Under the pieces are notes generated by a model that saw nothing but the letters and a program-made list of their open reading frames with translations, made no database searches and had not been told where the DNA came from. Source: Natrialbaceae archaeon Tc-Br11_E2g1 (GTDB taxonomy: Archaea > Halobacteriota > Halobacteria > Halobacteriales > Natrialbaceae). Taken from it: DNA of 9,537 nucleotides. The translations under genes and the position numbers were made by a program. Shown here one piece after another: positions 1-6,406 of the stretch (the first letter of the stretch is position 1; every line of letters begins with the position of its first letter). The DNA lies in NCBI GenBank assembly GCA_001564255.1, contig LKNC01000084.1, positions 1-9,537 of the forward strand. Reading direction: 5' to 3'.

Positions 1-103
1 CGAACTGCTCGTGGATCTGGTAAGCATCCCGTCGCCGACCGGCGAGGAGGCGGATCGACTCGTCGACGCGCTGGCCGCGGTCATCGCACCTGACGATCCA
101 TGA
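1..103 (+). CDS. 3' end of an upstream ORF, probably argD (partial)
   Basis: An open frame enters from the left edge (codons from base 2) and stops at TGA 101-103, overlapping the lysK start in an ATGA. Only 33 residues are visible. The last part, ADRLVDALAAVIAPDDP, resembles the C-terminal helix of haloarchaeal acetylornithine-type aminotransferases (ArgD), the usual gene before lysK in these clusters; that comparison is from memory. The first part, ELLVDLVSIPSPTGEE, instead matches LysK residues 18-33 at 14 of 16 positions, which is not expected in ArgD. The tail may therefore be a chimeric ArgD end or a remnant of a truncated LysK copy. The overlap suggests translational coupling to lysK. 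Confidence 0.5.
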   Translation, partial: ELLVDLVSIPSPTGEEADRLVDALAAVIAPDDP

Positions 104-1170
104 GCACGAGCACGACCGACCCGACGGAAGTCCCATCCGAGGACGCCCGGGAGCTACTGATCGAACTCGTCTCGATCCCCTCGCCGACAGGCGAGGAACG
201 CGAGGCGGCCAAACGCCTCGTCGACTTCTTCGAGGCCCACGACCGCGAGGTCTGGATCGACGCCGTCGGGAACGTTCGCGCCCCCGCGGACGATTCCGTC
301 CTGCTGACCTCCCACATCGACACCGTCCCGGGTGAGATCCCGGTCGAAGTCGAGGAGACCGGCGACGACGAGATCCTTTGGGGCCGTGGCAGCGTCGACG
401 CGACGGGACCGCTGGCCGCGATGGCCGCCGCGGCCGTCCGGACGGGCGTTTCGTTCGTCGGCGTCGTCGGCGAGGAAGTCGACTCGAGGGGGTCGCGCTA
501 CCTGGTCGACGACCGCGAGGAGCCACCGAAGGCGGTCGTCAACGGCGAGCCCTCCGGGGGTGACGGCATCACGCTCGGCTACCGTGGGCTGATCGCCGGC
601 ACCTACGTCGCGACCAGCGAGTCGGGGCACACCTCCCGGCCGGACCCGAACGCGATCCAACACGCCGTTCGCTGGTGGTCGACCGTCGAAGACCACTTCG
701 AGGGTGGGGAGTACGAGCCGGTGTTCGAACAGGTGACGACCAAGCCCGTGGACATTCAGGGCGGCGTCAGCGAGGACGGGCTCTCCGTCGAGGCGACGAT
801 GGACGTCCAGCTTCGGGTCCCCCCGCAACTCGACGTCGAAACGGTTCGGGAGGCCGCCGAAGCCGAACTCGAGGTCGGGACCGTGACCTGGAAGGACAAG
901 GTCCCACCCGTGATGACGAGTCCGCGCACGGAGGTCGCCCGGGCGTTCCGGGTTGCGATCCGCAAGGAAGGCGACGAGCCGCGTCTGGTCAGAAAGACCG
1001 GGACGAGCGATATGAACGTCTACGCCGGGGCGTGGGACTGTCCGATGGTCACCTACGGCCCCGGCAACTCCGACCTCGATCACGCACCCGACGAACGGCT
1101 CGCGCTGTCGGAGTACGACCGCTCGGTCGCCGTCCTCGAGCGCGTCGCGGAGACGCTCGGCGAGGAGTGA
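100..1170 (+). CDS. lysK: [LysW]-ornithine/lysine hydrolase LysK (M20 family)
   Basis: A 356-residue zinc-dependent M20 peptidase-family deacylase that should hydrolyse the isopeptide bond between the carrier protein LysW/ArgW and ornithine (or lysine), giving free ornithine for ArgF in the cytoplasm. Visible motifs are SHIDTVPG (residues 71-78) with metal ligand H72 and D74, GRGSVDATGP (95-104) with bridging-metal D100, VVGEEVDSRG (122-131) with catalytic E125 and E126, NGEPSGGDG (148-156) with E150, H177 in the dimerisation-domain region, KTGTSDMN (299-306), and GPGNSDLDHAPDE (320-332) with H328. Length is typical for LysK. The ATG at 100 overlaps the upstream stop (ATGA), and argF follows, so it sits in an arginine cluster. 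Arginine rather than lysine duty is inferred from argF; dual specificity is known in some archaea. Confidence 0.93.
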   Translation: MSTSTTDPTEVPSEDARELLIELVSIPSPTGEEREAAKRLVDFFEAHDREVWIDAVGNVRAPADDSVLLTSHIDTVPGEIPVEVEETGDDEILWGRGSVDATGPLAAMAAAAVRTGVSFVGVVGEEVDSRGSRYLVDDREEPPKAVVNGEPSGGDGITLGYRGLIAGTYVATSESGHTSRPDPNAIQHAVRWWSTVEDHFEGGEYEPVFEQVTTKPVDIQGGVSEDGLSVEATMDVQLRVPPQLDVETVREAAEAELEVGTVTWKDKVPPVMTSPRTEVARAFRVAIRKEGDEPRLVRKTGTSDMNVYAGAWDCPMVTYGPGNSDLDHAPDERLALSEYDRSVAVLERVAETLGEE

Positions 1171-1190
1171 GTACAAGTATTCCCACACGA

Positions 1191-1197
1191 TTTTATA
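1191..1197 (+). promoter_or_regulatory. TATA box candidate for argF
   Basis: TTTTATA lies in the 31-bp gap between lysK and argF and is the most AT-rich stretch nearby. Archaeal TATA boxes sit about 25-28 bp before the transcript start, so this box predicts a start near 1220. That is downstream of the ATG at 1202 and about 8 bp before the in-frame GTG at 1229. It may let argF be expressed independently of the upstream genes. Confidence 0.5.
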
Positions 1198-1201
1198 CAC
1201 C

Positions 1202-2137
1202 ATGACGATAGATTCGGACGAGACACAGGTGAGACATTTCCTCGACGTCGACGACCTCAGCGAGGAGGAACTGTTCGCGGTGCTCGACAGGGCCGCGGAG
1301 TACAAACGCGCCGTCGATGCCGGCGAGGACCACGCCGACCTGCCGGGGAAGACGTTGGGCATGCTCTTCCAGAAGGCGAGCACGCGGACCCGAATCTCCT
1401 TCGAGACGGGGATGACCCAGCTGGGCGGACACGCCATCTTCCTCGGGGCCGACGACATCCAGCTCGGCCGAGGAGAACCGTTGAAAGACACCTCCCGTGC
1501 GCTCTCGCGGTACGTCGACTGTGTGATGGCGCGGGTGTTCAAACACGAGAACGTCGAAGTGCTGGCGGAGTACGCCGACGTCCCCGTCGTCAACGGGCTG
1601 ACCGACGACGCCCACCCCTGCCAGACGCTCGCGGACCTCCAGACGATCCGCGAACAGTTCGACGGCTTTTCGGGTGTGTCGGCGACCTGGATCGGCGACG
1701 GCAACAACGTCGCCCAGTCGTTCGTCCTCGGCTGTGCGATGGCGGGCGTCGAGTTGACCGTCGCCACGCCGGACGAACACGCCGTCGACGAGGGGATCAT
1801 CGAACGGGCGGGCGAACTCGGCACCGAACCGACGACGACGACCGATCCCGTGGCGGCCGTCGAGGACACCGACGTCGTCTACACCGACGTCTGGGTCAGC
1901 ATGGGCCAGGAGGACGAACGCGAGATCCGCCTGCGCCGGTTCGACGGCTTCCAGGTCAACGGGGAGTTGCTCGCCCACGCCGCGGACCCAGTCGTCATGC
2001 ACTGTCTGCCCGCCCACCGCGGCGAGGAGATCACCGACGCGGTCTTAGAGAGCGACCGCTCGATCGTCTTCGATCAGGCCGAAAACCGCTTACACGCACA
2101 GAAGGCGCTGTTGGCCGAGTTACTCGAGGGCGCATAA
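1202..2137 (+). CDS. argF: Ornithine carbamoyltransferase ArgF
   Basis: Transfers the carbamoyl group from carbamoyl phosphate to ornithine to give citrulline, the step after LysK. It is 311 residues from this ATG. The carbamoyl-phosphate site KASTRTR (residues 58-64), HPCQTLAD (138-145), the DVWVSMGQE loop (229-237) and the OTCase signature HCLPAHRGEE (267-276) are all present; HCLP plus SMGQE indicates ornithine rather than aspartate as substrate. The family-like sequence begins RHFLDVDDLS at residue 11, right after a GTG codon at 1229 (residue 10). A start there would give 302 residues and fits the TATA box at 1191-1197 better; the ATG at 1202 has no Shine-Dalgarno sequence. An anabolic role is inferred from lysK next to it. 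Confidence 0.95.
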   Translation: MTIDSDETQVRHFLDVDDLSEEELFAVLDRAAEYKRAVDAGEDHADLPGKTLGMLFQKASTRTRISFETGMTQLGGHAIFLGADDIQLGRGEPLKDTSRALSRYVDCVMARVFKHENVEVLAEYADVPVVNGLTDDAHPCQTLADLQTIREQFDGFSGVSATWIGDGNNVAQSFVLGCAMAGVELTVATPDEHAVDEGIIERAGELGTEPTTTTDPVAAVEDTDVVYTDVWVSMGQEDEREIRLRRFDGFQVNGELLAHAADPVVMHCLPAHRGEEITDAVLESDRSIVFDQAENRLHAQKALLAELLEGA

Positions 2138-2157
2138 CCCCGGGTCTCCCGGCGGGG
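2138..2157 (+). terminator. GC-rich stem-loop directly after argF
   Basis: CCGGG-TCT-CCCGG forms a perfect 5-bp stem (2140-2152), extendable by CC/GG across a one-base bulge, beginning at the base after the argF stop. No T-run follows, and archaeal termination normally relies on T-rich tracts. This could be an mRNA 3'-end stabiliser or processing signal rather than a terminator. Confidence 0.3.
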
Positions 2158-2242
2158 TAATGTCGTATTGACGGGCGGTATGAGCTCCTTGACTGACAAA
2201 GAATCACACACTCTTATCCGTCTCCCCGTTGGCCGACGACGT

Positions 2243-2287
2243 AGCAGTCGGAACGACTGCTCACACGCTCCGGGGTGAAACCCCCCG
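2243..2287. other. Tandem hairpin element in the argF-zntA gap
   Basis: The convergent gap 2138-2311 holds two stem-loops in tandem. The first is AGCAGTCG-GAA-CGACTGCT (2243-2261), a perfect 8-bp stem with a three-base loop. The second is GGGGT-GAA-ACCCC (2272-2284), a 5-bp stem with the same GAA loop, followed by CCG. On the + strand a TATA-like CTTATC (about 2214-2219) lies some 25 bp before the first stem, so a small transcript is possible. Other options are a 3'-end structure of the zntA mRNA read from the - strand, or a remnant of a mobile-element end. I do not recognise the family. Confidence 0.4.
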
Positions 2288-2311
2288 TATTCCCCTTCGC
2301 CGTCGAACCGG

Positions 2312-4624
2312 TCAGTCGCGGCTCTCCGAGAGCAACGTCTCCTCGGGCGTCTCCGGCTCGACCCCCGAGAGCCGCATCGCGTTGCCCGTCACGCCGAGGC
2401 TCATCCCCATGTCGCCGATGACGACCGCGTGGATCACCGTCACGATCCCGAACGGTGCGCCGGCGGCGAGGACGGCCTTCACGGCGAGACTCGAGGCGAT
2501 GTTCTGTTTGATGACGCCGTTTGCCCTCCGGGAGAGGCGGGTGAGGTAGGGCAGGCGGGTCAGGTCGTCGCCCATCAGGGCCACGTCGGCGGTCTCGAGG
2601 GCGGTATCCGTTCCAGCGGCACCCATCGCGACGCCGACGGTCGCCGTCGCGAGCGCGGGCGCGTCGTTGATCCCGTCACCGACCATGACGACGTCGCCGT
2701 ACTCCGCCTCGAGGCGGCGGATCTCCTCGAGTTTCTCCCCGGGCAGGAGGTCGGCGTGGTACTCCTCGATGCCGACCTCCTCGGCGATCGCTCGCGCCGT
2801 GCCCTCGTTGTCGCCGGTGAGCATGACGACCTCGAGACCCTGCCCGTAGAGCCGGGAAACGGCCCACGCGGCCTCGGGGCGGACGGCATCGGCGACGCCG
2901 ACGACGCCAAGAAGGCGGTCGTCGGTGCCGACGAGGACGGCGGTCTTGCCCTCGGCCTCGAGGGCGGCCACCGCCTCGTCCAAGACGTCGATGCAGTCGC
3001 CTTCCGGACACTGCTCGTCTACGGACTCGAGGATCGGGCCACCGATGGGGTGGCCGCCGTCGGTCACGTGGGTGTGTTCCAACTCGAGGCCCAGGTCGGC
3101 GAAGAGATCGGGTTTGCCGACGTAGTGGGGTTTGCCGTCGATTTCGGCGCGGACGCCCCGGCCCGAAAGTGCCTCGAACTCCTCGAGATCACCGTCGAGG
3201 TCGAACCCGCGCTCGTCGGCTTCGGCGGCGATCGCCGCCCCGATCGGGTGTTCGCTGCGGCGCTCGATCGCACCCGCCCGCCCGAGGACCTCACTCTCGT
3301 CTGCGCCATCGAGGGCGATCACGTCGGTCACCGAGAGGTCGCCGGTGGTGAGTGTTCCCGTCTTGTCGACGGCGACGACGGAACTCCCGCCGACGCCCTC
3401 GAGGTGTTTCCCGCCTTTGATCAGGACGCCGTTTTTCGCCGCGCTCGTGATCCCCGAGACGACGCTGACGGGTGTGGAGATGACGAACGCACAGGGGCAG
3501 GCGATCACGAGCAAGGTCAGCCCCCGGAGGAACCAGGTGTTCCAGGAGGCTCCGGCGACGAGCGGCGGACCGACCGCCAGCGCGACCGCCGCGACGACGA
3601 CGAGCGGCGTGTAGACGCCCGCAAAGCGGTCGACGAACTGCTCGCGGTCGGTCTTCTCGCGTTCGGCGGACTCGACCAGTTCGATGATCCGGGCGAGCGA
3701 CGAGTCGTCGGCCCGGCTCGTCGCCTCGACCTCGAGGTAGCCAGACTCGGCGATCGTCCCGGCGAAGACCTCCTCGCCTGCCGCTTTGTCGACGGGAACG
3801 CTCTCGCCGGTGATCGGTGCCTGGTTTATCGCGCTCTGGCCCTCGCAGACGACGCCGTCGACGGGAATCTTCTCGCCCGGCCGGACGACGACCGTCTGGC
3901 CGACGGCGACCTCGCTCGCGGGGACGACCCTCTCCTCTCCGTCGCGTTCGACCGTCGCCGTCTCCGGCGAGAGGTCCATCAACTCGCGCAGGGAGTCCCG
4001 GGCGCGGTCCATCGAGAAGCGCTCGAGCAACTCGGCGACGCTGAAGAGGACGGCGAGCATCGCCCCCTCGAAGGGGTGATGTGCCGCCACGGAGGCGAGG
4101 ATCCCGATCGCCATCAGCAGGTCGATGTCGAGGCTGCGATTTCCCACGGAGTAGTAGCCGTTCTCGATGATCGGTGTTCCAGCGACCGCCGCGGCGAGAA
4201 TAAAGAGGACGTGTGAGAGTTCGAACGTCCGCCCGGCGACCTCGAACAGGGCGGGGTTCCCCCCGGTGAAGACGAACGCCAGGGCCATCCCGATCGTGAC
4301 GAACGCGCCGCCGATCGCGGTTCCGAGGGCGCGACGGCTCCGCCAGACCGCGCCGGGGTCACGGAAGCGATCGCCGTCGGATGGGGTCACCTCGTAGCCG
4401 GCGTCCTCGATCGCCGCCAGGACGGCTCCCTCGTCTGCACCCGCCGCTGTGACCGTCACCCGCCCTGCCGCCGGCTGGGTCTCGATTTCGCCGACGCCGG
4501 GGACGTCCTCGAGGGCGTTCTCGACTTTGCCCGCACAGGTCGGACAGTCCATCTCCGGGACGGAGACCTCGAGAGTCCGGGAATCAGCGGCGGATGACGT
4601 CGATCGGTCCTGCTCGCTCATCAC
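2312..4624 (-). CDS. zntA: P1B-type heavy-metal ATPase (Zn/Cd/Pb exporter)
   Basis: A 770-residue membrane pump expected to export divalent soft metals using ATP. An N-terminal HMA domain (about residues 17-82) carries MDCPTC with C27 and C30; Asp before the first Cys is typical of Zn/Cd binders. Eight membrane helices fit about residues 99-119, 136-156, 165-182, 185-201, 334-355, 364-386, 705-725 and 727-747. Catalytic motifs are TGES (272-275), the transport-site CPC (376-378), phosphorylation motif DKTGT (420-424, D420), the nucleotide-domain SEHP (457-460), TGDN (603-606) and GDGIND (649-654). K716 and D738 (GDMG) in the last helices match the P1B-2 (ZntA) signature, so Cu is unlikely. 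Residues about 515-546 form an insert with H517, H519, H525, C539 and C544. The start is ATGATG; the upper ATG is used, and the second would remove only one residue. Confidence 0.94.
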   Translation of the reverse strand: MMSEQDRSTSSAADSRTLEVSVPEMDCPTCAGKVENALEDVPGVGEIETQPAAGRVTVTAAGADEGAVLAAIEDAGYEVTPSDGDRFRDPGAVWRSRRALGTAIGGAFVTIGMALAFVFTGGNPALFEVAGRTFELSHVLFILAAAVAGTPIIENGYYSVGNRSLDIDLLMAIGILASVAAHHPFEGAMLAVLFSVAELLERFSMDRARDSLRELMDLSPETATVERDGEERVVPASEVAVGQTVVVRPGEKIPVDGVVCEGQSAINQAPITGESVPVDKAAGEEVFAGTIAESGYLEVEATSRADDSSLARIIELVESAEREKTDREQFVDRFAGVYTPLVVVAAVALAVGPPLVAGASWNTWFLRGLTLLVIACPCAFVISTPVSVVSGITSAAKNGVLIKGGKHLEGVGGSSVVAVDKTGTLTTGDLSVTDVIALDGADESEVLGRAGAIERRSEHPIGAAIAAEADERGFDLDGDLEEFEALSGRGVRAEIDGKPHYVGKPDLFADLGLELEHTHVTDGGHPIGGPILESVDEQCPEGDCIDVLDEAVAALEAEGKTAVLVGTDDRLLGVVGVADAVRPEAAWAVSRLYGQGLEVVMLTGDNEGTARAIAEEVGIEEYHADLLPGEKLEEIRRLEAEYGDVVMVGDGINDAPALATATVGVAMGAAGTDTALETADVALMGDDLTRLPYLTRLSRRANGVIKQNIASSLAVKAVLAAGAPFGIVTVIHAVVIGDMGMSLGVTGNAMRLSGVEPETPEETLLSESRD

Positions 4625-4657
4625 GTCCCTCTAGTGGGTCCGAACGGATACGGGTTG

Positions 4658-4673
4658 TTTGGCGCACGCCAAA
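4658..4673. promoter_or_regulatory. Perfect dyad upstream of zntA, operator candidate
   Basis: TTTGGCG-CA-CGCCAAA is a perfect 7-2-7 inverted repeat lying 34-49 bp upstream of the zntA start codon on the - strand. This is where a dimeric repressor or activator would meet the basal promoter. A homodimeric metal-sensing regulator (ArsR/SmtB or DtxR type) would be a natural ligand given the target gene, but no such regulator is encoded in the window, so its identity is inference. Confidence 0.5.
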
Positions 4674-4698
4674 TCACACCGACGGACGTCCGACTCGA

Positions 4699-4771
4699 GC
4701 GATCACCGCATACGTCTGTTGTGATTCGTCGCCGGTGATCGCCGCCCCGTTCGGGTCGATCACCGCTAAAA
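4699..4771 (-). promoter_or_regulatory. Distal zntA promoter and repeated GGTGATCG motif
   Basis: The 9-mer CGATCACCG occurs at 4700-4708 and 4757-4765 in direct orientation and inverted (CGGTGATCG) at 4733-4741. The first and inverted copies extend to a perfect 10-bp pair, GCGATCACCG (4699-4708) and CGGTGATCGC (4733-4742), with a 24-nt loop. On the - strand TTTTAG (4771-4766) could be a TATA box; it predicts a transcript start near 4742, exactly where the stem would begin. The arrangement fits either multiple regulator sites or a 5' leader hairpin of the zntA mRNA. Both readings are inference. Confidence 0.4.
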
Positions 4772-4788
4772 CGGTACACCGACCCGTA

Positions 4789-5124
4789 TCAGCCGTCGGC
4801 CGGTTCGACGACGACGTCACCCGCACTCGAGACGGCGACGTGACAGCCCTCGTACTCGAAGGTTACCTCGAGGTGGCTCCCGGAGGCCGAGGCGACGAGC
4901 GTCGAGAGCGCCTCCGAGTCGACGATGGCGAAAAGCGGCGGCATCTCGGTGGGGTCGTGGTCCGTGACGGCCGCGACGGTCTCGACGATCGTGACGACGA
5001 TCGCGTCGGCGTGGCCGTCGGTGTCAAAGCGGGCGTGGAAGGTTCCGGTGATCGGGTCGTACCCCGTCCGGTCGTCGGTCGAGGCGGTGGGAGGCGTAGC
5101 ATTCGATGACGTGGTATCGGCCAT
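4789..5124 (-). CDS. Stand-alone HalOD1 (halobacterial output domain 1) protein
   Basis: A 111-residue acidic cytoplasmic protein. After a Ser/Thr-rich leader (1-20), residues about 25-109 follow the HalOD1 pattern: a helix VVTIVETVAAVTDHDPTEMP, then PLFAIVDSEALSTLV, then a beta-hairpin region including VTFEYEGCHVAV and a final Val-rich strand before the C-terminus. HalOD1 domains occur only in haloarchaea, alone or fused to response-regulator or sensor modules, and their molecular function is not established. No DNA-binding motif or membrane segment is visible. It lies 45 bp after the PAS/HTH_10 gene on the same strand and 164 bp before zntA, so it could be part of a signalling response with the former, but that is only context. 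Confidence 0.85.
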   Translation of the reverse strand: MADTTSSNATPPTASTDDRTGYDPITGTFHARFDTDGHADAIVVTIVETVAAVTDHDPTEMPPLFAIVDSEALSTLVASASGSHLEVTFEYEGCHVAVSSAGDVVVEPADG

Positions 5125-5146
5125 ATCCCCAGTATGGCGGTGTCCG

Positions 5147-5153
5147 ATGTAAG
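5147..5153 (-). promoter_or_regulatory. TATA-like box for the HalOD1 gene
   Basis: CTTACAT on the - strand is centred 26 bp before the ATG at 5124, the spacing expected for a leaderless haloarchaeal transcript. The match to a strong TATA box is only moderate. A 6-2-6 dyad, GCTGAC-CA-GTCAGC (5161-5174), lies just upstream of it and spans the stop codon of the preceding gene, so it may be an operator or part of a 3'-end structure. Confidence 0.4.
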
Positions 5154-5169
5154 GGGGGAGGCTGACCAG

Positions 5170-6297
5170 TCAGCGTGCGTCCGCGCCGGACTTCTCGAAG
5201 AGGTGTGTGAGGACCGTCCGCTGGGCCTTCCGGAGGTGGTCGTTGAACGTCTGGCGGGTCACGCCGAACCGCTGTGCTAGATCGTCGCCGGTGCTGGTCC
5301 GCGGGGTGTCGAAGTAGCCGCCGAAGTAGGCGGCGTCCAGGGCGGCGAACTGCCGGTCGGTGAGCGCGTCGGCGACGACATCGTACAGCAGGTGAGGCGA
5401 GTAGACGAGGTCTTCGGAGACGAGTTCGACCTCGGGGTGGAACTCCCGGATGCCGTCGACGGCCAGTCGGGGATCGACGTCACCCGGGAGTTCACCGAGA
5501 AACCGGACCCCGTCGCCCGCGATGACGACGGCACGGGCGCGCCCGCCGAGTGCGGAGAACACGGCCGACACCGTCGTCGACCCGGCGTGGGCCTCGATGC
5601 GGCTGTAGCCCTCCGCCGTGCTCAACAGTCGTGCCTCGCGGTAGTGGGGGACTTCTTCGACGGCATCGACGAACGTATTGGCGGTGAGGTCGGCCGTCCC
5701 CATGTACTGGACGGTCGTGCCGTCGGGCATCGGGACGACCGAGTCGACGTCGATGCGCGTATCGCCGCCCTCGACCCGCAGGGAGGGTGGGACGGCCGAC
5801 TGGTCCGTCCGGAACTCGAGCAACCGAACCTGGTCGCTGGTCAGGCGCTCCTCGCGGCGTTTCAACTCGGTCGCGTCCTCGAAGGAGACGACGACGTACT
5901 CGACCTCGCCCGCCCCGTCCAGCACGGGCGAGGAGTTACTCGAGAGCCACCGTTCTGTCCCGTCGGCGAGTTCGATCCAGTGTTCGAACCCGTAGTCGGG
6001 TTCGGCCGTCTCGAGGACCCGTGTGACGGGGTGGTCGTCGACCGGAACCGGCGTGCCGTCGTCGGAGTAGATGTTCCACTCCGACTGGTGGTACGTCCGG
6101 CTTGTGAGTTCCTCGGGCGTACAGCCGAGGGTGTCCGCGGCCCGCTCGTTCGCGAAGACGATCGCGCCCGTCGGATCGACGACGACGGTGCTGATCGGAC
6201 TCACGTCGAAGACGCGACGGGCGAGGTCGCCGGGTGGGGTCGGTCCTGACGTGGCCGACGGTCGCGGTTCGGCGTCGGACGGGCGACGGTCCGTCAT
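5170..6297 (-). CDS. PAS-domain HTH_10 (bacterio-opsin activator-like) regulator
   Basis: A 375-residue soluble transcription regulator. Residues 1-23 are a Pro-rich, low-complexity leader. A PAS domain spans about 24-148 (RRVFDVSPISTVVVD, then FANERAADTLGCTPEEL, then a GTERWLSSNSSPV strand and VVVSFEDATELKRREE), with a short helical linker. Residues about 155-300 resemble the GAF-like sensor/BAT domain of bacterio-opsin activators, and residues 312-367 are the HTH_10 DNA-binding domain (LTDRQFAALDAAYFGGYFDTPR through the GVTRQTFNDHLRKAQ recognition helix). The ligand of the PAS domain cannot be read from sequence; there is no obvious haem, flavin or Cys signature. It is 109 bp downstream of the acetamidase gene. 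The ATG overlaps the stop of a 16-codon ORF (see 6294-6344). Confidence 0.9.
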   Translation of the reverse strand: MTDRRPSDAEPRPSATSGPTPPGDLARRVFDVSPISTVVVDPTGAIVFANERAADTLGCTPEELTSRTYHQSEWNIYSDDGTPVPVDDHPVTRVLETAEPDYGFEHWIELADGTERWLSSNSSPVLDGAGEVEYVVVSFEDATELKRREERLTSDQVRLLEFRTDQSAVPPSLRVEGGDTRIDVDSVVPMPDGTTVQYMGTADLTANTFVDAVEEVPHYREARLLSTAEGYSRIEAHAGSTTVSAVFSALGGRARAVVIAGDGVRFLGELPGDVDPRLAVDGIREFHPEVELVSEDLVYSPHLLYDVVADALTDRQFAALDAAYFGGYFDTPRTSTGDDLAQRFGVTRQTFNDHLRKAQRTVLTHLFEKSGADAR

Positions 6298-6344
6298 CGA
6301 CGCGCTGTCCGTCGGTGGTCGTTACCGACTCGGTCGTGGTACAT
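6294..6344 (-). CDS. Possible 16-residue leader ORF upstream of the PAS regulator
   Basis: ATG at 6344-6342 opens a frame encoding MYHDRVGNDHRRTARR and ending at TGA 6296-6294, which overlaps the regulator's ATG (6297-6295) as ATGA. The ATG lies about 25 bp downstream of the TATA-like box at 6366-6371, so a leaderless transcript would begin at this codon. The peptide is rich in Arg and His, unlike haloarchaeal proteins, so its role may be translational coupling rather than a functional product. It is short enough to arise by chance. Confidence 0.35.
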   Translation of the reverse strand: MYHDRVGNDHRRTARR

Positions 6345-6362
6345 GTCTCCGGTAGCCCGTCG

Positions 6363-6372
6363 AAACATAAGT
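6363..6372 (-). promoter_or_regulatory. TATA-like box for the PAS/HTH_10 regulator
   Basis: ACTTATGTTT on the - strand is the only AT-rich stretch in the 109-bp gap between the acetamidase stop and the regulator. It predicts a transcript start near 6342, about 45 bp before the regulator's ATG and at the ATG of the 16-codon leader ORF. No Shine-Dalgarno sequence precedes the regulator's start, which supports coupling or non-SD initiation. Confidence 0.4.
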
Positions 6373-6406
6373 GTGTTCCCCGGTACCGCATCGGACGACG
6401 AGACGG

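Noticed and set aside
154..1869. 571-codon - strand open frame spanning lysK and argF
   Set aside because: It runs antisense through two well-supported enzymes and ignores their boundary, with low-complexity Ser/Arg/Asp composition and no motif.
2229..2549. 106-codon + strand open frame after argF
   Set aside because: Most of it is antisense to the zntA 3' end and its start lies in the hairpin element; it resembles no protein I know.
2429..4216. 595-codon + strand open frame opposite zntA
   Set aside because: It is the antisense shadow of a clear P1B ATPase. GC-rich codon bias keeps the opposite frame open; no domain or motif is recognisable.
4699..4766. CRISPR-like array from repeated CGATCACCG
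   Set aside because: Units are only 9-10 bp, change orientation and have unequal spacing (33 and 24 bp), so operator sites or a hairpin fit better.
6381..6388. CGGTACCG palindrome near the PAS regulator promoter
   Set aside because: An 8-bp palindrome is expected by chance in several kilobases of GC-rich DNA and nothing else supports it.
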